Below are positions 48,378-58,435 of a stretch of 64,000 nt of DNA, in pieces (positions within the stretch are counted from its first letter, which is position 1; each line of letters begins with the position of its first letter). This DNA comes from Brucella daejeonensis. Lineage in GTDB: Bacteria; Pseudomonadota; Alphaproteobacteria; Rhizobiales; Rhizobiaceae. The DNA lies in the NCBI RefSeq assembly GCF_014199265.1, contig NZ_JACIJG010000005.1, positions 186,001 to 250,000 of the forward strand, in the 5' to 3' direction. The notes under the pieces are model-generated. The model ran no database searches. It saw only the letters and a list, made by a program, of their open reading frames with translations, and had not been told where the DNA came from. The translations under genes and the position numbers were made by a program.

Positions 48378-49241
48378 ATGGTTATGGAGAACGGCATCGA
48401 CCATCGGTCGCAACCGCAGGACGAAGATAGTCGCCAGACGGCCGCACCGATAATCTCGGTGCGCGACGTTACGGTTTCGTTCGGCCGCCAGACTGTACTG
48501 GATGAGTTGTCGCTTGAAATTTATCAGGGCGAGGTGCTGGGTTTCATTGGCCCGTCCGGATCGGGCAAATCCGTGCTGATGCGGACCATTCTCGGTCTCA
48601 ACAGGAAGCAATCGGGCGAGATCGAGATTCTCGGTCGCAACATCGATGAGTTGAATGAACTGGAAAAGATGGCCATCGACATGCGCATGGGCGTTCTGTT
48701 CCAGCATGGCGCACTGTTTTCGGCATTGAATGTGCTGGAAAATATTCAGGTTCCGATGCGCGAATATCTCGATCTGTCACCCAAACTGATGGATGAACTG
48801 GCGCGACTGAAGATCGATCTTGTCGGATTGAAGCCGGATACGGCGGAAAAATTCCCGGCGGAGCTTTCCGGCGGCATGATCAAACGTGCGGCCCTGGCGC
48901 GTGCGCTGGCTCTGGATCCCGACATTCTGTTTCTCGATGAGCCGACATCCGGTCTCGATCCGATCGGGGCCGCGGAATTCGATGATCTTATCGCCAATCT
49001 GCGCGATACGATGGGGTTGACCGTCTATATGGTTACACACGATCTCGACAGTCTTTTTGCAATCTGCGATCGCATCGCGGTGCTTGGAAACAAGAAAGTG
49101 GTGGTCAGCGGTACCATCGAAGACATGCTGACGGTGGACGATCCGTGGGTTAAATCCTATTTTCGGGGCAAGCGCGCACGCCAGATCGATCCGTCGGCGC
49201 CAACGAGACGGCGGCCCGGCAACCGCTTGCAAACTGGGTAA
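48378..49241 (+). CDS. MlaF-like ABC transporter ATPase
   Basis: 287 residues. Walker A GPSGSGKSVLM, Q-loop MGVLFQHGALF, signature ELSGGMIKRAALARA, Walker B DILFLDEPTSGLDP and His switch MVTHDLDS. The SGGM form of the signature is usual for MlaF. The C-terminal tail is basic (TRRRPGNRLQTG). The second ATG two codons later is an alternative start. 111 bases after the permease gene; the MCE gene follows after three. Confidence 0.93.
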   Translation: MVMENGIDHRSQPQDEDSRQTAAPIISVRDVTVSFGRQTVLDELSLEIYQGEVLGFIGPSGSGKSVLMRTILGLNRKQSGEIEILGRNIDELNELEKMAIDMRMGVLFQHGALFSALNVLENIQVPMREYLDLSPKLMDELARLKIDLVGLKPDTAEKFPAELSGGMIKRAALARALALDPDILFLDEPTSGLDPIGAAEFDDLIANLRDTMGLTVYMVTHDLDSLFAICDRIAVLGNKKVVVSGTIEDMLTVDDPWVKSYFRGKRARQIDPSAPTRRRPGNRLQTG

Positions 49242-49244
49242 GAT

Positions 49245-50240
49245 ATGGAAACTAAAGCCAATTACGTACTGGTGGGTGTTTTTACGCTGATCGTCAGCCT
49301 GTTGGCTTTCGCATTCGTGTTCTGGATCGCCCGGTTTGGGGAGGCACGCGACTCATTGCCCCTCGATGTCCGTATTCCTGGTTCTGTAACGGGGCTTTCG
49401 CTGGGAAGTCAGGTCCTGTTCAACGGGATCAAGGTCGGCGACGTCCGCAAGCTTCATCTCGATGAAACCAATCCCGAGATGGTGATCGTCCAGACCCGCG
49501 TGAACGCGACGACCCCGATTACCCGCTCGACGGCAGCAACGCTCGGCTTTCAGGGATTGACGGGGCAAGCCTATATCGAGCTGAAGGGCGGGCGCCTTGA
49601 CGAGCCCAATCTTCTGACCGAAGCCGAAAAAGCGGAAACCGTGGCGCGCATCGATGCCGATCCGTCCGCCGTGAACAATCTCCTCGCTACCGCACAGGAC
49701 ATCGCCGCGCGCGCCAACGCCGTGCTGGAACAGCTTGAAGGGTTTGTGACGGATGCGCGCGGACCGCTTACGGATACGATCAACAATACGAAGACCTTCA
49801 CCGACGCCTTGGCGAAGAACGCGAACATCATTGAGGAACTCGGCGAAAACACCGGAAATATCAACCAGATCGTGACCGACGCGAAAGACATGATGAAGCG
49901 CTTGAACGAAGCTTCGGTTCGTGTCGATGCCATTCTCGCAAAAACCGACAAATTGCTTTCGAGCGATGACAAGGACGGTGTCGTTGCGCAGGCGAAGGCA
50001 ACACTGGAATCGATACGGCAGACGTCTGACAATCTCGATAAGAGGCTTGCACCGATTGCCGATAATCTGCAACGCTTTTCAGGACAGGGATTGCGTGACG
50101 TGCAGTCCGTCGTCGTGGACAGCCGTCGCTCCATCCAGCGCATAGAACAAGCTATTACCGACCTTGAGCGCAACCCTCAGCGCCTGATTTTCGGCGGGCA
50201 GGGCAACGTACCCAAATATGACGGGAGGACGCGACATTGA
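49245..50240 (+). CDS. MlaD/MCE-domain lipid-transport protein
   Basis: 331 residues: one N-terminal membrane helix (VLVGVFTLIVSLLAFAFVFWI, about 8-28), an MCE domain (PLDVRIPGSVTGLSLGSQVL, then GFQGLTGQAYIELKGG), and a long helical C-terminus with alternating charged residues (AKDMMKRLNEASVRVDAIL). MCE domains form hexameric lipid channels in the periplasm. The long helix would extend toward the outer membrane. The stop overlaps the next gene's TTG start. Confidence 0.92.
   Translation: METKANYVLVGVFTLIVSLLAFAFVFWIARFGEARDSLPLDVRIPGSVTGLSLGSQVLFNGIKVGDVRKLHLDETNPEMVIVQTRVNATTPITRSTAATLGFQGLTGQAYIELKGGRLDEPNLLTEAEKAETVARIDADPSAVNNLLATAQDIAARANAVLEQLEGFVTDARGPLTDTINNTKTFTDALAKNANIIEELGENTGNINQIVTDAKDMMKRLNEASVRVDAILAKTDKLLSSDDKDGVVAQAKATLESIRQTSDNLDKRLAPIADNLQRFSGQGLRDVQSVVVDSRRSIQRIEQAITDLERNPQRLIFGGQGNVPKYDGRTRH
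50223..50229 (+). promoter_or_regulatory. Ribosome-binding site favouring a TTG start
   Basis: GGGAGGA lies seven bases before the TTG at 50237, while the in-frame ATG at 50264 has no Shine-Dalgarno sequence. The TTG overlaps the MCE gene stop, which supports coupling. Confidence 0.6.
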
Positions 50241-50866
50241 TTTCCCTTGCCAGAATTGTCGACATGAAATCACATCGCAAATTTCGCCATACCGTCTCGG
50301 TTTCAGTTCTCTTCGGTGTGCTCCTTGCCGGGTGCGGAACGACTATGCCGCTGGATACCTTCAATCTTTCCGCTCCTGAGCCCGGCATATCTTCGCCGAA
50401 ACGCAAGGGAACGCAGTTGCTCGTTCCTACGCCGACCGCGTTGAAGGCGCTGGATAGCGAAAACATCGTGGTCAGTTCCGCGCCGGGTTCCATCGAATAT
50501 CTGAAAGGTGCCCAATGGGGCGACAGACTGACCAATATCGTGCAGTCGCGCATCATCCAGGCCTATGAGAATACCGGTCTTTTCGGCGGTATCGGACGCC
50601 CCGGAGACGGGCTTGCAATCAATTACCAGATACTGACCGATCTGCGCATGTTCGGCATTCAGGCTTACGCCTCACCCAAACTCGCAGTGGTTGAACTCGC
50701 CGTCAAACTGATGAACGACAAGAACGGCGAGGTTCGTGCGACGCGTGTGTTCCGCACTGCAATTCCGGTCAACGGCGCCAGCAATGCGGCTTATGTGAAG
50801 GCGCTTGACGCCGCATTCGAACGTACTGTGAGTGAAATCGTAAGCTGGACAGTGACGACACTCTGA
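50237..50866 (+). CDS. ABC-type transport auxiliary lipoprotein (PqiC-like)
   Basis: 209 residues from a TTG start. The signal peptide ends in LLAGC (Cys near residue 33). The mature protein has the PqiC/LptE-like mixed fold (DTFNLSAPEP, LVPTPTALKALDSENIVVS, LTNIVQSRIIQAYENTGLF). Such lipoproteins help MCE systems dock at the outer membrane. It is the last gene of the transporter operon; a terminator follows at 51039. Confidence 0.88.
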   Translation: MISLARIVDMKSHRKFRHTVSVSVLFGVLLAGCGTTMPLDTFNLSAPEPGISSPKRKGTQLLVPTPTALKALDSENIVVSSAPGSIEYLKGAQWGDRLTNIVQSRIIQAYENTGLFGGIGRPGDGLAINYQILTDLRMFGIQAYASPKLAVVELAVKLMNDKNGEVRATRVFRTAIPVNGASNAAYVKALDAAFERTVSEIVSWTVTTL

Positions 50867-51038
50867 ATAGCCTGTTCCAAAAGTCGCCTTGAGCGGCTGC
50901 GAATGAGGATTTGCGTCAAGCTCCGGGACTCGCAAATCACCATTTTCGCGCGCGCGTGTCGCTCTTTGATTCAGATTCTGACTGCTTGTTACAAACGGAT
51001 GCGCTTTGAACGACTTCGGAAATGAAGTTGGGCCAAAC

Positions 51039-51068
51039 AAAAAACGCGACCCAGAGGTCGCGTTTTTT
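51039..51068. terminator. Bidirectional terminator between the PqiC-like gene and the GPR-like gene
   Basis: AAAAAACGCGACC-CAGA-GGTCGCGTTTTTT: strong stem with A and T runs on both sides. Confidence 0.92.
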
Positions 51069-51101
51069 GTTCGTCCAGTTTTCTGCTTGCGGAAGAGAAC
51101 C

Positions 51102-51154
51102 TAAAGCGCGTTGCATTCAGTTGTACTCAAGCAATACGCTTTAAGCTTTTTTTT
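51102..51154 (+). terminator. Possible second terminator/repeat hairpin
   Basis: TAAAGCGcgTTGC pairs with GCAAtaCGCTTTA (two internal mismatches) and is followed by AGCTTTTTTTT on the plus strand. It lies beyond the strong terminator, so it may be a repeat element rather than a needed terminator. Confidence 0.4.
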
Positions 51155-51203
51155 CGCAGATGTCTCTATTCCAAAGCGGGTTCGCGCTTTTGGGAGACAT
51201 GCG

Positions 51204-54200
51204 TTAGCGAAGGCGTCCGCTTGCATGAGCCAGCATGGTGTAGACCTTGCCGGTATCGGACGTGAGATAGGTCTGCGTTACCATGTTGTCGCGGTCGTTG
51301 CGGGCTACGTCCTCGAGCAGGCGCTGGAAGTCATCCATGTAACGGTCCACCGCGCGGCGGAATTCTCCATCCGTCTGATACTTGCGCTTGATATCGTCGA
51401 ACGTCTGCTGCCCCTTCAGGGTGTAAAGGCGGCGGGTGAAGACGTTGCGCTCGCCGCGGCGATAGCGATCCCACAATTCAACGGAAGCCTCGTGATCGAT
51501 CGCACGGGCGATATCGACTGAAAGCGAATTCAGCGATTCAACCACATGGCTGGGCGAACGGGGCGTCGCGGTCGGTTGAGCCTTCGGATGCTGCGCCAAT
51601 TCCTCTTCTTCACGGGAAGCGCGAGCCAGAAGGTCCGATACCCATCCACGCGGCTTTTCTGGCTGCGGTGCCGATGCGGCCGGAGCCTTCGGAACCTCGA
51701 CCGCACGCTGGCGGATTGCAATCTCTGCCTGCGGTGCTGCGGGTGCCTGAACCGGAGCCGCCGGACGCGACGCTGCGGAAGCCGGACGCGAAACCGGACG
51801 GTCGGCGCGGTTTTCTCCGACATCGATCAGACGGCCTGATCTATTGACGATTTCCGCAAGTTCCTTGAGCGCGTTGATCTGCTCGCTGACTGCCTTGCGC
51901 ATGGCGCTTGTCGTTTCCTTCGCCTCGGCGGGCATATCCAGAACGCCGCGTTTCAGCTCGCCACGGGTCGTGTTGAGTTCGTTGCGGATTTCGCTCGCCG
52001 TGCGGCGGATATCGTCGGTGGCGGCAGAGAACTTCTGGGCGGCCTGTTCAACGATTTCCGATACGCTTTCACGCATCTTCTCCGCAGACGAACGGGTCTG
52101 GCCTTCTGCACGCTGGAATGCGGACGAAACCAGTTCTTCGAAGGACTGCATGAGTTTCTCGACGCCTTCCGACTTTTCGACCAGGCCGGAAGCCAGCTTG
52201 TCGAGCGCCTGATGACGGTCCTCAAGCGTGCTGACGAGGCCGTTCTGAGCCTTGTCGATCATACCGGAAGCCGAAGCGAGAACCTTTCCATGTTCCTCGA
52301 AACGGTCGGCAATGTCGGCGACTTGCGACAGCGTGCTGTCTGAGAGCGCACGCAGCGTGCCGATATTGTTGTCGATCAGTCCGGTCGAAGCCTGGAACAT
52401 CTGCGCCGCGCGGTTGGTATTTTCGACAAAGCTCGACGTGGTGTCGACCAGACGACCGTCGATGTCGGTGAGATTACGCGTGGCTGCGTCGATCAGCTTG
52501 CCAAGCTCGCCGTTGGAAGCCGCCAGACGATCGATCAGTTCGCTGACGTTTTCCGACAGGCCTGTCTTGGCCTGCTGAACCGCGGCAATCGTTTCCGCCG
52601 TGCGGCTCGCCAATGCGTTGACCAGAGCCGTATTCTCGGAACGCAGTCTATCGGTCGCGGCATGAGTCGCTTCTTCAAGTTGCTGGGCCAGTCCGCGACC
52701 ACTGTCCGCGAGGCGCTGTACGAGCGGCTCGGCCGTATCGTTGAGGATATTGGTAATCTCCTGCGAGCGGGCAGCAAGGACGGCGTTCAGTTCGCGGGTG
52801 CGCTCTTCCAGCGTAACGGCGGTCGTGTCGGTGACCTGCGCGATACGGGCCTCGACCGAGCCGAGTTCCATCGTAATGCGCGAGCCGATGTCGCCGAGAC
52901 GGGTTGCGATCGCATCGGCGCGCTCGGTAAGACGTGCCTCGGTGCCAGCGAGATTGTCGGCAACGCTGGCCGAGAAGGATTCGCTGTGGCCGGCAAGGGT
53001 TTCGCTCGTCTTGGAAGCCGTATCGGCGATGCGCGCCTCGATGGTGCTGAGTTCGCCGGTCAGGCGGTTTTCGATGGCTTCAAGACCGCTCGCGATAGCG
53101 TTGGCACGTTCGCTGAGGCGGTTTTCCGTGCCAGCCAGATTGTCGGCGACGCTGGCCGAGAAGGCTTCGCTATGACCCGCGAGCGTTTCACTCGTTCTGG
53201 CCGCCGTGTCGGCGATACGCGCCTCGATGGAGCCGAGTTCACCGGTAAGGCGATTTTCGATCTCACCCAGACGGCCGGCAATTGCGTCGGCCCGGTCGCC
53301 CAGACGGGCTTCGGTACCTGAGAGATTGTCGATGAGGTGCGCGCTGAATGCTTCACCGAAGCCGTTAAGCGCTTCGCCAGCCTTCGCGGCTTCGGCCGAA
53401 AGCGTGCTTGCGGCTTCACCGATCTTTTCACGCAGCGAACCGGCGACGACACCAGCGCTCTGTTCCAGCGCACGGCGAACATTGTCGACACCGATGGTGA
53501 GAGCCTTCTCCATCGTCTGGGTGCGTTCTTCGATGATGCCGGTCTGGCCTTCGAAGGCGCGGCTGATGGTCGAGCTGCTGTCGGTGATGGCGTTATAAAG
53601 ATTGGTCGTACGCTGTTCGAGAATGTCGCTGTGGTCCTGCAGTGTCTGGCTCAGCGATGCGGTGTTTTCGCTGAGGGTCGAGCGGATTTCGGCAGCGCGG
53701 CTTTCAATCGTCTGCTCATGGCTGTCCAGAATGTTGGCGAGCGCGGCGTTATGTTCGTTGAGAACGCCATGCAGGCCGCTCGTGCGCTCTTCGACCTGGC
53801 GAACATGATCCCCCAGAGCGGCGACGAAAGCATCGCGACCGGTGTTGATCGATTCACTCATGCTGCTTGCGCGTTCGTCAAGAATGCGAGCCAGCGTATC
53901 CTGGTTGTCGGCAATGAGAGATTGAATCGAGTGAACGCGTTCATCGAAAGTATGTGCGAGGATTTCGCGGTTTTCGTTGAAATTATCGCGCATTGCGGCG
54001 GCACGTTCATCCATCAGGTGAGCAAGTGCGGCCTGATTGTCCGAGATAACGCTGTGAAGCGCCGAGGCGCGTTCTTCCAGCGACCGGGCATGATCGGCAA
54101 AGCTTGCATCGAGCAGGGCGGATTGACCCACCATCGTTTCACGCAGCGCTTTTGTGCGTTCTTCCAGAATTGCTGCATGGCTGTCGGCAACGGAGTTTAG

Positions 54201-56054
54201 CGCGGAAGCGCTGGCGTTAACAGCGTTCTCGATATCGCTCGTGCGTGCAGCGAGCGTGTCGGCATGGCCGCGAATGACCGAGGAAACCCGTTCGGTTTCG
54301 CCTTCCAGCGAGGCAGCGAGCACGTCGCGACTTTCCGCAAGCTTGCCTGCGAAGGCATTGGCCTTCTCGCCGAGAATGTTGCCGACGCTTTCACCGATAG
54401 ACGTCAGGTCTTCGCCGATCTTGGTCTTTGTATCATCGATCATCGTGCTCAGCGACGTGCGGCCGCTGGAGAAGGTTTCCGCGATTTCCCGGGTGCGGGC
54501 GATGAGATTTTCATTGATCTGGCGCGAACGGGTCTCAAGCGCGGCATTGAGCTTTTCGGTGCTGCTGTCGAGAGCATGGGCGCGCGCCTCGAATTCAGAT
54601 AGCAGCGAGCGACCGCGCTCGGAAAGTGTGCTTTCGAGGTTTACGAGGCGGGTGTCGAATTCATCGACCATGGACTGCGTCGCGCCGCCGAGCAGGTTGG
54701 CGATGCCGGTTGTCCGCTCGTCCAATGCTTCGGAAAGGCGCTCCGATACCGTGCGCGATTGCTCATCGAGCGTTGCAATACGTGTATCGAGCAGGTTCGC
54801 GAATGCCTCGCCGGAGGTCGTGATGCGCGAGCCGATGTCGCCGGTTCGGGTTTCGATGGCTTCGGCAATCGCGCCACCGCTTTCATTGATGCTTCCGATG
54901 AGACGCTCACCGGATTCGCCCAGAAGCGTGCTCAATTGCTGCGAAGCGGAGAGGACATTGTCACGGATGATGTTGGAAGCACTCGACAGTTCTTCCTTGA
55001 GTTGTTCATGCGCGCCGGAGATCGAGGAACGTACGCGTTCTGCGTGGCTGACCACCGCTTCACGTTCATTACCGAGATCGCTGACCAGCGAGCGGATACG
55101 CACTTCGTTGTCGCTATAGGCGCGTTCGAGCTGATTGACTTCCGACTGGACGAGCGTTTCCAGTTCGACGGCGCGAGCAAGTGTGCGCTCAATGCCTTCG
55201 TTCATTGCTGCAACTTCACGACGCACGGCTTGTCCGAGTGTGGACACACGATCGCCGGAGACGGCTTCGGGCTGGAGCAGCCGCAAAGCGGCTTCAGACA
55301 TGCTGCGTGCAGCATTGTGCATTTCCTGCGCACGCTTCACGAGTTGAGTAAAGCCCCAGAACATCGCCACAGGAAGGGCCATGCCTGCGACAACACCCAG
55401 ACCGGCGGGCGAGGTGAAGAAATCCTTGGTCGCCTGAAGGCTTGAGAATACATCCGGACTGATGGACTTGCTGAGAGCGACACCGCCCGCTGCCCACAGA
55501 ACGCTGATGGCCGTGGTCGTCCAGAAAAGCCTGGAGGAGTTTTCGGTAACGCGACGAGGGGTAGCGACAATTGGCCGTTCGCTGCGCGAATCGTCATTGG
55601 CAGGCGTAAAGGCAGGCGATGCGCTGGCGCTGGCCGAGGCTACGGCTGGAGCAGCCTTGGCGGTAACTTCCGGCGCAGGAGTAGAGGGTGTCGGGCTGTT
55701 GGCTGCCTTGTGCGGAGTGCCGACAACGGTCCGTGGAGCCGCGCCAACCGCTTTAACGACCGGCGGCACAGGCGGTGCGGCGGGCGTTGCGATTACGGAC
55801 GCGGTTGTGATGGCAGCTACTTTTGCAGCGCTTTCCACCGGAGCGGGCTCGATGACCTTGCTCTTCTGCTCGGCCACGAGTTCTTCGGCAGCGCGCGAAA
55901 TCTGCTCTTCCAGATCGTCGACGGAAAAGCCGTCATCGATCGCACTCAAGTCCATGTCAATATCAAGATCGTCCCCGAAATCGATATCAAGAGCCTGTTC
56001 CAGTGCCTTTTCAACCTCAAGGTCGAGCTTCTGTGCCTTGGATTTGGAAGCCAT
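51204..56054 (-). CDS. GPR/RgsE-like growth pole ring protein (giant coiled-coil membrane protein)
   Basis: 1616 residues. The N-terminus is acidic (DIDFGDDLDIDMDLSAID), followed by an Ala/Pro-rich linker (about 70-165) and two membrane helices (about 177-195 and 216-237). A very long Ala/Glu/Arg-rich helical region with apolipoprotein-like heptads follows. Three near-identical 62-residue repeats lie at about 52815-53360. The C-terminal ~250 residues include a Pro/Ala linker and a compact helical end (DRYRRGERNVFTRRLYTLKG). This matches GPR of Agrobacterium and RgsE of Sinorhizobium, which shape the growth pole. GPR is near 2100 residues, so this one is shorter. Identity is inferred from architecture. 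Confidence 0.8.
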   Translation of the reverse strand: MASKSKAQKLDLEVEKALEQALDIDFGDDLDIDMDLSAIDDGFSVDDLEEQISRAAEELVAEQKSKVIEPAPVESAAKVAAITTASVIATPAAPPVPPVVKAVGAAPRTVVGTPHKAANSPTPSTPAPEVTAKAAPAVASASASASPAFTPANDDSRSERPIVATPRRVTENSSRLFWTTTAISVLWAAGGVALSKSISPDVFSSLQATKDFFTSPAGLGVVAGMALPVAMFWGFTQLVKRAQEMHNAARSMSEAALRLLQPEAVSGDRVSTLGQAVRREVAAMNEGIERTLARAVELETLVQSEVNQLERAYSDNEVRIRSLVSDLGNEREAVVSHAERVRSSISGAHEQLKEELSSASNIIRDNVLSASQQLSTLLGESGERLIGSINESGGAIAEAIETRTGDIGSRITTSGEAFANLLDTRIATLDEQSRTVSERLSEALDERTTGIANLLGGATQSMVDEFDTRLVNLESTLSERGRSLLSEFEARAHALDSSTEKLNAALETRSRQINENLIARTREIAETFSSGRTSLSTMIDDTKTKIGEDLTSIGESVGNILGEKANAFAGKLAESRDVLAASLEGETERVSSVIRGHADTLAARTSDIENAVNASASALNSVADSHAAILEERTKALRETMVGQSALLDASFADHARSLEERASALHSVISDNQAALAHLMDERAAAMRDNFNENREILAHTFDERVHSIQSLIADNQDTLARILDERASSMSESINTGRDAFVAALGDHVRQVEERTSGLHGVLNEHNAALANILDSHEQTIESRAAEIRSTLSENTASLSQTLQDHSDILEQRTTNLYNAITDSSSTISRAFEGQTGIIEERTQTMEKALTIGVDNVRRALEQSAGVVAGSLREKIGEAASTLSAEAAKAGEALNGFGEAFSAHLIDNLSGTEARLGDRADAIAGRLGEIENRLTGELGSIEARIADTAARTSETLAGHSEAFSASVADNLAGTENRLSERANAIASGLEAIENRLTGELSTIEARIADTASKTSETLAGHSESFSASVADNLAGTEARLTERADAIATRLGDIGSRITMELGSVEARIAQVTDTTAVTLEERTRELNAVLAARSQEITNILNDTAEPLVQRLADSGRGLAQQLEEATHAATDRLRSENTALVNALASRTAETIAAVQQAKTGLSENVSELIDRLAASNGELGKLIDAATRNLTDIDGRLVDTTSSFVENTNRAAQMFQASTGLIDNNIGTLRALSDSTLSQVADIADRFEEHGKVLASASGMIDKAQNGLVSTLEDRHQALDKLASGLVEKSEGVEKLMQSFEELVSSAFQRAEGQTRSSAEKMRESVSEIVEQAAQKFSAATDDIRRTASEIRNELNTTRGELKRGVLDMPAEAKETTSAMRKAVSEQINALKELAEIVNRSGRLIDVGENRADRPVSRPASAASRPAAPVQAPAAPQAEIAIRQRAVEVPKAPAASAPQPEKPRGWVSDLLARASREEEELAQHPKAQPTATPRSPSHVVESLNSLSVDIARAIDHEASVELWDRYRRGERNVFTRRLYTLKGQQTFDDIKRKYQTDGEFRRAVDRYMDDFQRLLEDVARNDRDNMVTQTYLTSDTGKVYTMLAHASGRLR
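52815..53360 (-). repeat. Three tandem 186-base repeats inside the GPR-like gene
   Basis: Copies of a 62-residue unit with TEARL/TENRL, RADAIA/RANAIA, ENRLTGEL, IEARIADT and SETLAGHSEAF follow one another exactly 186 bases apart (visible anchors at 52930, 53116 and 53301). The third copy is the most diverged. The edges are approximate. Confidence 0.85.
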
Positions 56055-57031
<977 letters not shown>

Positions 57032-57054
57032 TCTTCTTTAGAGAATGAGATGTG

Positions 57055-57663
57055 ATGGGCGTCGAACCGCAGCATGATGTAATTATAGTCGGTTGCGGCC
57101 CGGCGGCGCTTTTTACAGTTTTTCAACTCGGCCTTTTCGGCTTCAGGTGCCAGCTTGTCGATGCCATGGATCGGCCGGGCGGCCAATGCATTGCTCTTTA
57201 TGCAGACAAGCCGATTTATGATGTGCCAGGGTTTCCCGAAATCATGGGGGAGAAGCTTGTCGAGCGCCTCTTGCAGCAGATAAAACCCTACGCTCCGCTG
57301 TTTCATCTCAACCAGATCGTAGAAGGCATAACCGTCAGCGACGGCAGTGTTGCGGTGGCAATCGGGAACGGTACACGGTTGGAGGCCAGAGCCGTGGTGA
57401 TCGCTTCAGGTCTCGGTGCTTTCGGCGCGGATGGACGGATTGTTCGTCCCGATCCGCTGGCCGGGCTTCCATTGGAAAGGTCTGTCAATGGTCTGGCAGT
57501 GAGCGCGGAAACGTTCAGGACTTCGTGCCCGCGCATCTACGCTATCGGCGATGCCTGCCAGTATCCGGGGAAGTTGAGGCTGATCCTGTCGGGCTTCCAC
57601 GAGGCTGCGCTGATGACGCAGGCGATCCGGGCCGAACTGCGTCAGGCAAGTCGCCTTATTTAG
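57055..57663 (+). CDS. Miniature ferredoxin-NADP reductase-like flavoprotein lacking the NADPH domain
   Basis: 202 residues; the family (type 2 ferredoxin-NADP+ reductase, thioredoxin-reductase fold) usually has about 340. The first FAD half is intact: VGCGPAALF (residues 12-20), GGQCIALYADKPIYDVPGFP and QQIKPYAPLFHL. It then passes from VVIASGLGAFG straight to RIYAIGDACQYPGKLRLILS, the C-terminal FAD half. The central NADPH domain is missing, and the join is in frame. It has no CxxC disulfide. It lies next to the ferredoxin. It probably binds FAD but cannot use NADPH in the usual way. Confidence 0.8.
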   Translation: MGVEPQHDVIIVGCGPAALFTVFQLGLFGFRCQLVDAMDRPGGQCIALYADKPIYDVPGFPEIMGEKLVERLLQQIKPYAPLFHLNQIVEGITVSDGSVAVAIGNGTRLEARAVVIASGLGAFGADGRIVRPDPLAGLPLERSVNGLAVSAETFRTSCPRIYAIGDACQYPGKLRLILSGFHEAALMTQAIRAELRQASRLI

Positions 57664-58276
57664 AAACCTGCTGCGCCTGCTCCAGACGATAGGTCAGGAG
57701 CCGTTCGAAGCGGCGCTCGAAATTGATCGTTTCGACCCGGTCAAACCGCTCTTGGTCCTTGTCGTGCGCCTCCATAAGCGTGGTCGTGATCTTGTCGATC
57801 TCGGCGCGCAGGCTTGTGCAATCGGAACGTGTGCGCAGCCCGCGAATCTTGCGTTCCATTTCGCTTGCAAAACTGCGTGCGATGACGATGTGGCTTTCCT
57901 CGTGGCGGCGGATGTCCTGCGAAAGCGTGTCCCAGATCAGTGCCAGTTCTGCAGAAGCCTTGCGGCGCTGCCTCCAGCGGGGTAACGAAACCTTTGCGTG
58001 AACGTTCACATATACATTCTGAACCTTGCACGCTTTTCCGGGCGCACGGCCATAGCGGACTTTTGCATCGAAGCGGATTTCGGCCGCGCCAGGATGATGT
58101 TGGCCCGTTTTCTTGAGGAAGGGGCCATTGCGTGAAAGTGCCCTGTCCAGATCTGCGGCCGTTCTGCCGCTCACGGGATAATATCTGAAGTCGCGAAAGA
58201 TGGAGGCGGCTTCAGCCTGCGGGGCAACGATCGCGAGAACTGCCCCCATAGCCAGAACCTTTTTCCGCAAATTCAT
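57656..58276 (-). CDS. DUF922 secreted protein with HExxH-like motif
   Basis: 206 residues with a signal peptide (cleavage near AEAAS, about residue 24). The motif RRHEESHIVIARSF contains HEESH, a zinc-protease-like HExxH. The pair of Cys (KACKV and RSDCTS) is typical of DUF922, which is annotated as a predicted secreted Zn-dependent protease. Activity is not established. The 3' end overlaps the mini-flavoprotein gene by eight bases on the opposite strand. Confidence 0.85.
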   Translation of the reverse strand: MNLRKKVLAMGAVLAIVAPQAEAASIFRDFRYYPVSGRTAADLDRALSRNGPFLKKTGQHHPGAAEIRFDAKVRYGRAPGKACKVQNVYVNVHAKVSLPRWRQRRKASAELALIWDTLSQDIRRHEESHIVIARSFASEMERKIRGLRTRSDCTSLRAEIDKITTTLMEAHDKDQERFDRVETINFERRFERLLTYRLEQAQQVSK

Positions 58277-58435
58277 ATTCTGGCACCTCTTCTAAAACCA
58301 GTAAGAAACTCAGATTTTGCAGCCGCAAGCATGGCATGCAATCGTCAAGAGAACTATAACGTCATCGACAGAATGACTTTAGCCGGGTTGGTTGCATACC
58401 CCAGTCCCGAATGAAGCTTACAGGAACAGCCTGCT

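Larger units (their letters stand above)
50867..51203. other. Intergenic region with several hairpins
   Basis: 337 bases, no supportable ORF. It holds GATTTGCG-N15-CGCAAATC (50917-50947), the terminator at 51039-51068 and a TAAAGCG...CGCTTTA hairpin at 51102-51144. The last resembles intergenic repeats common in this group of bacteria, but copies elsewhere were not checked. Confidence 0.5.

Noticed and set aside
53337-55119. Long plus-strand open frames (287 and 321 codons) opposite the GPR-like gene
   Set aside because: Low-complexity mirror images of the coiled-coil repeats (Ser/Arg-rich). The repeats and membrane helices are only sensible on the minus strand.
51204-56054. A kinesin or chemoreceptor
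   Set aside because: The long coiled coil could mislead a search, but there is no motor domain, HAMP domain or methyl-accepting signalling tip.
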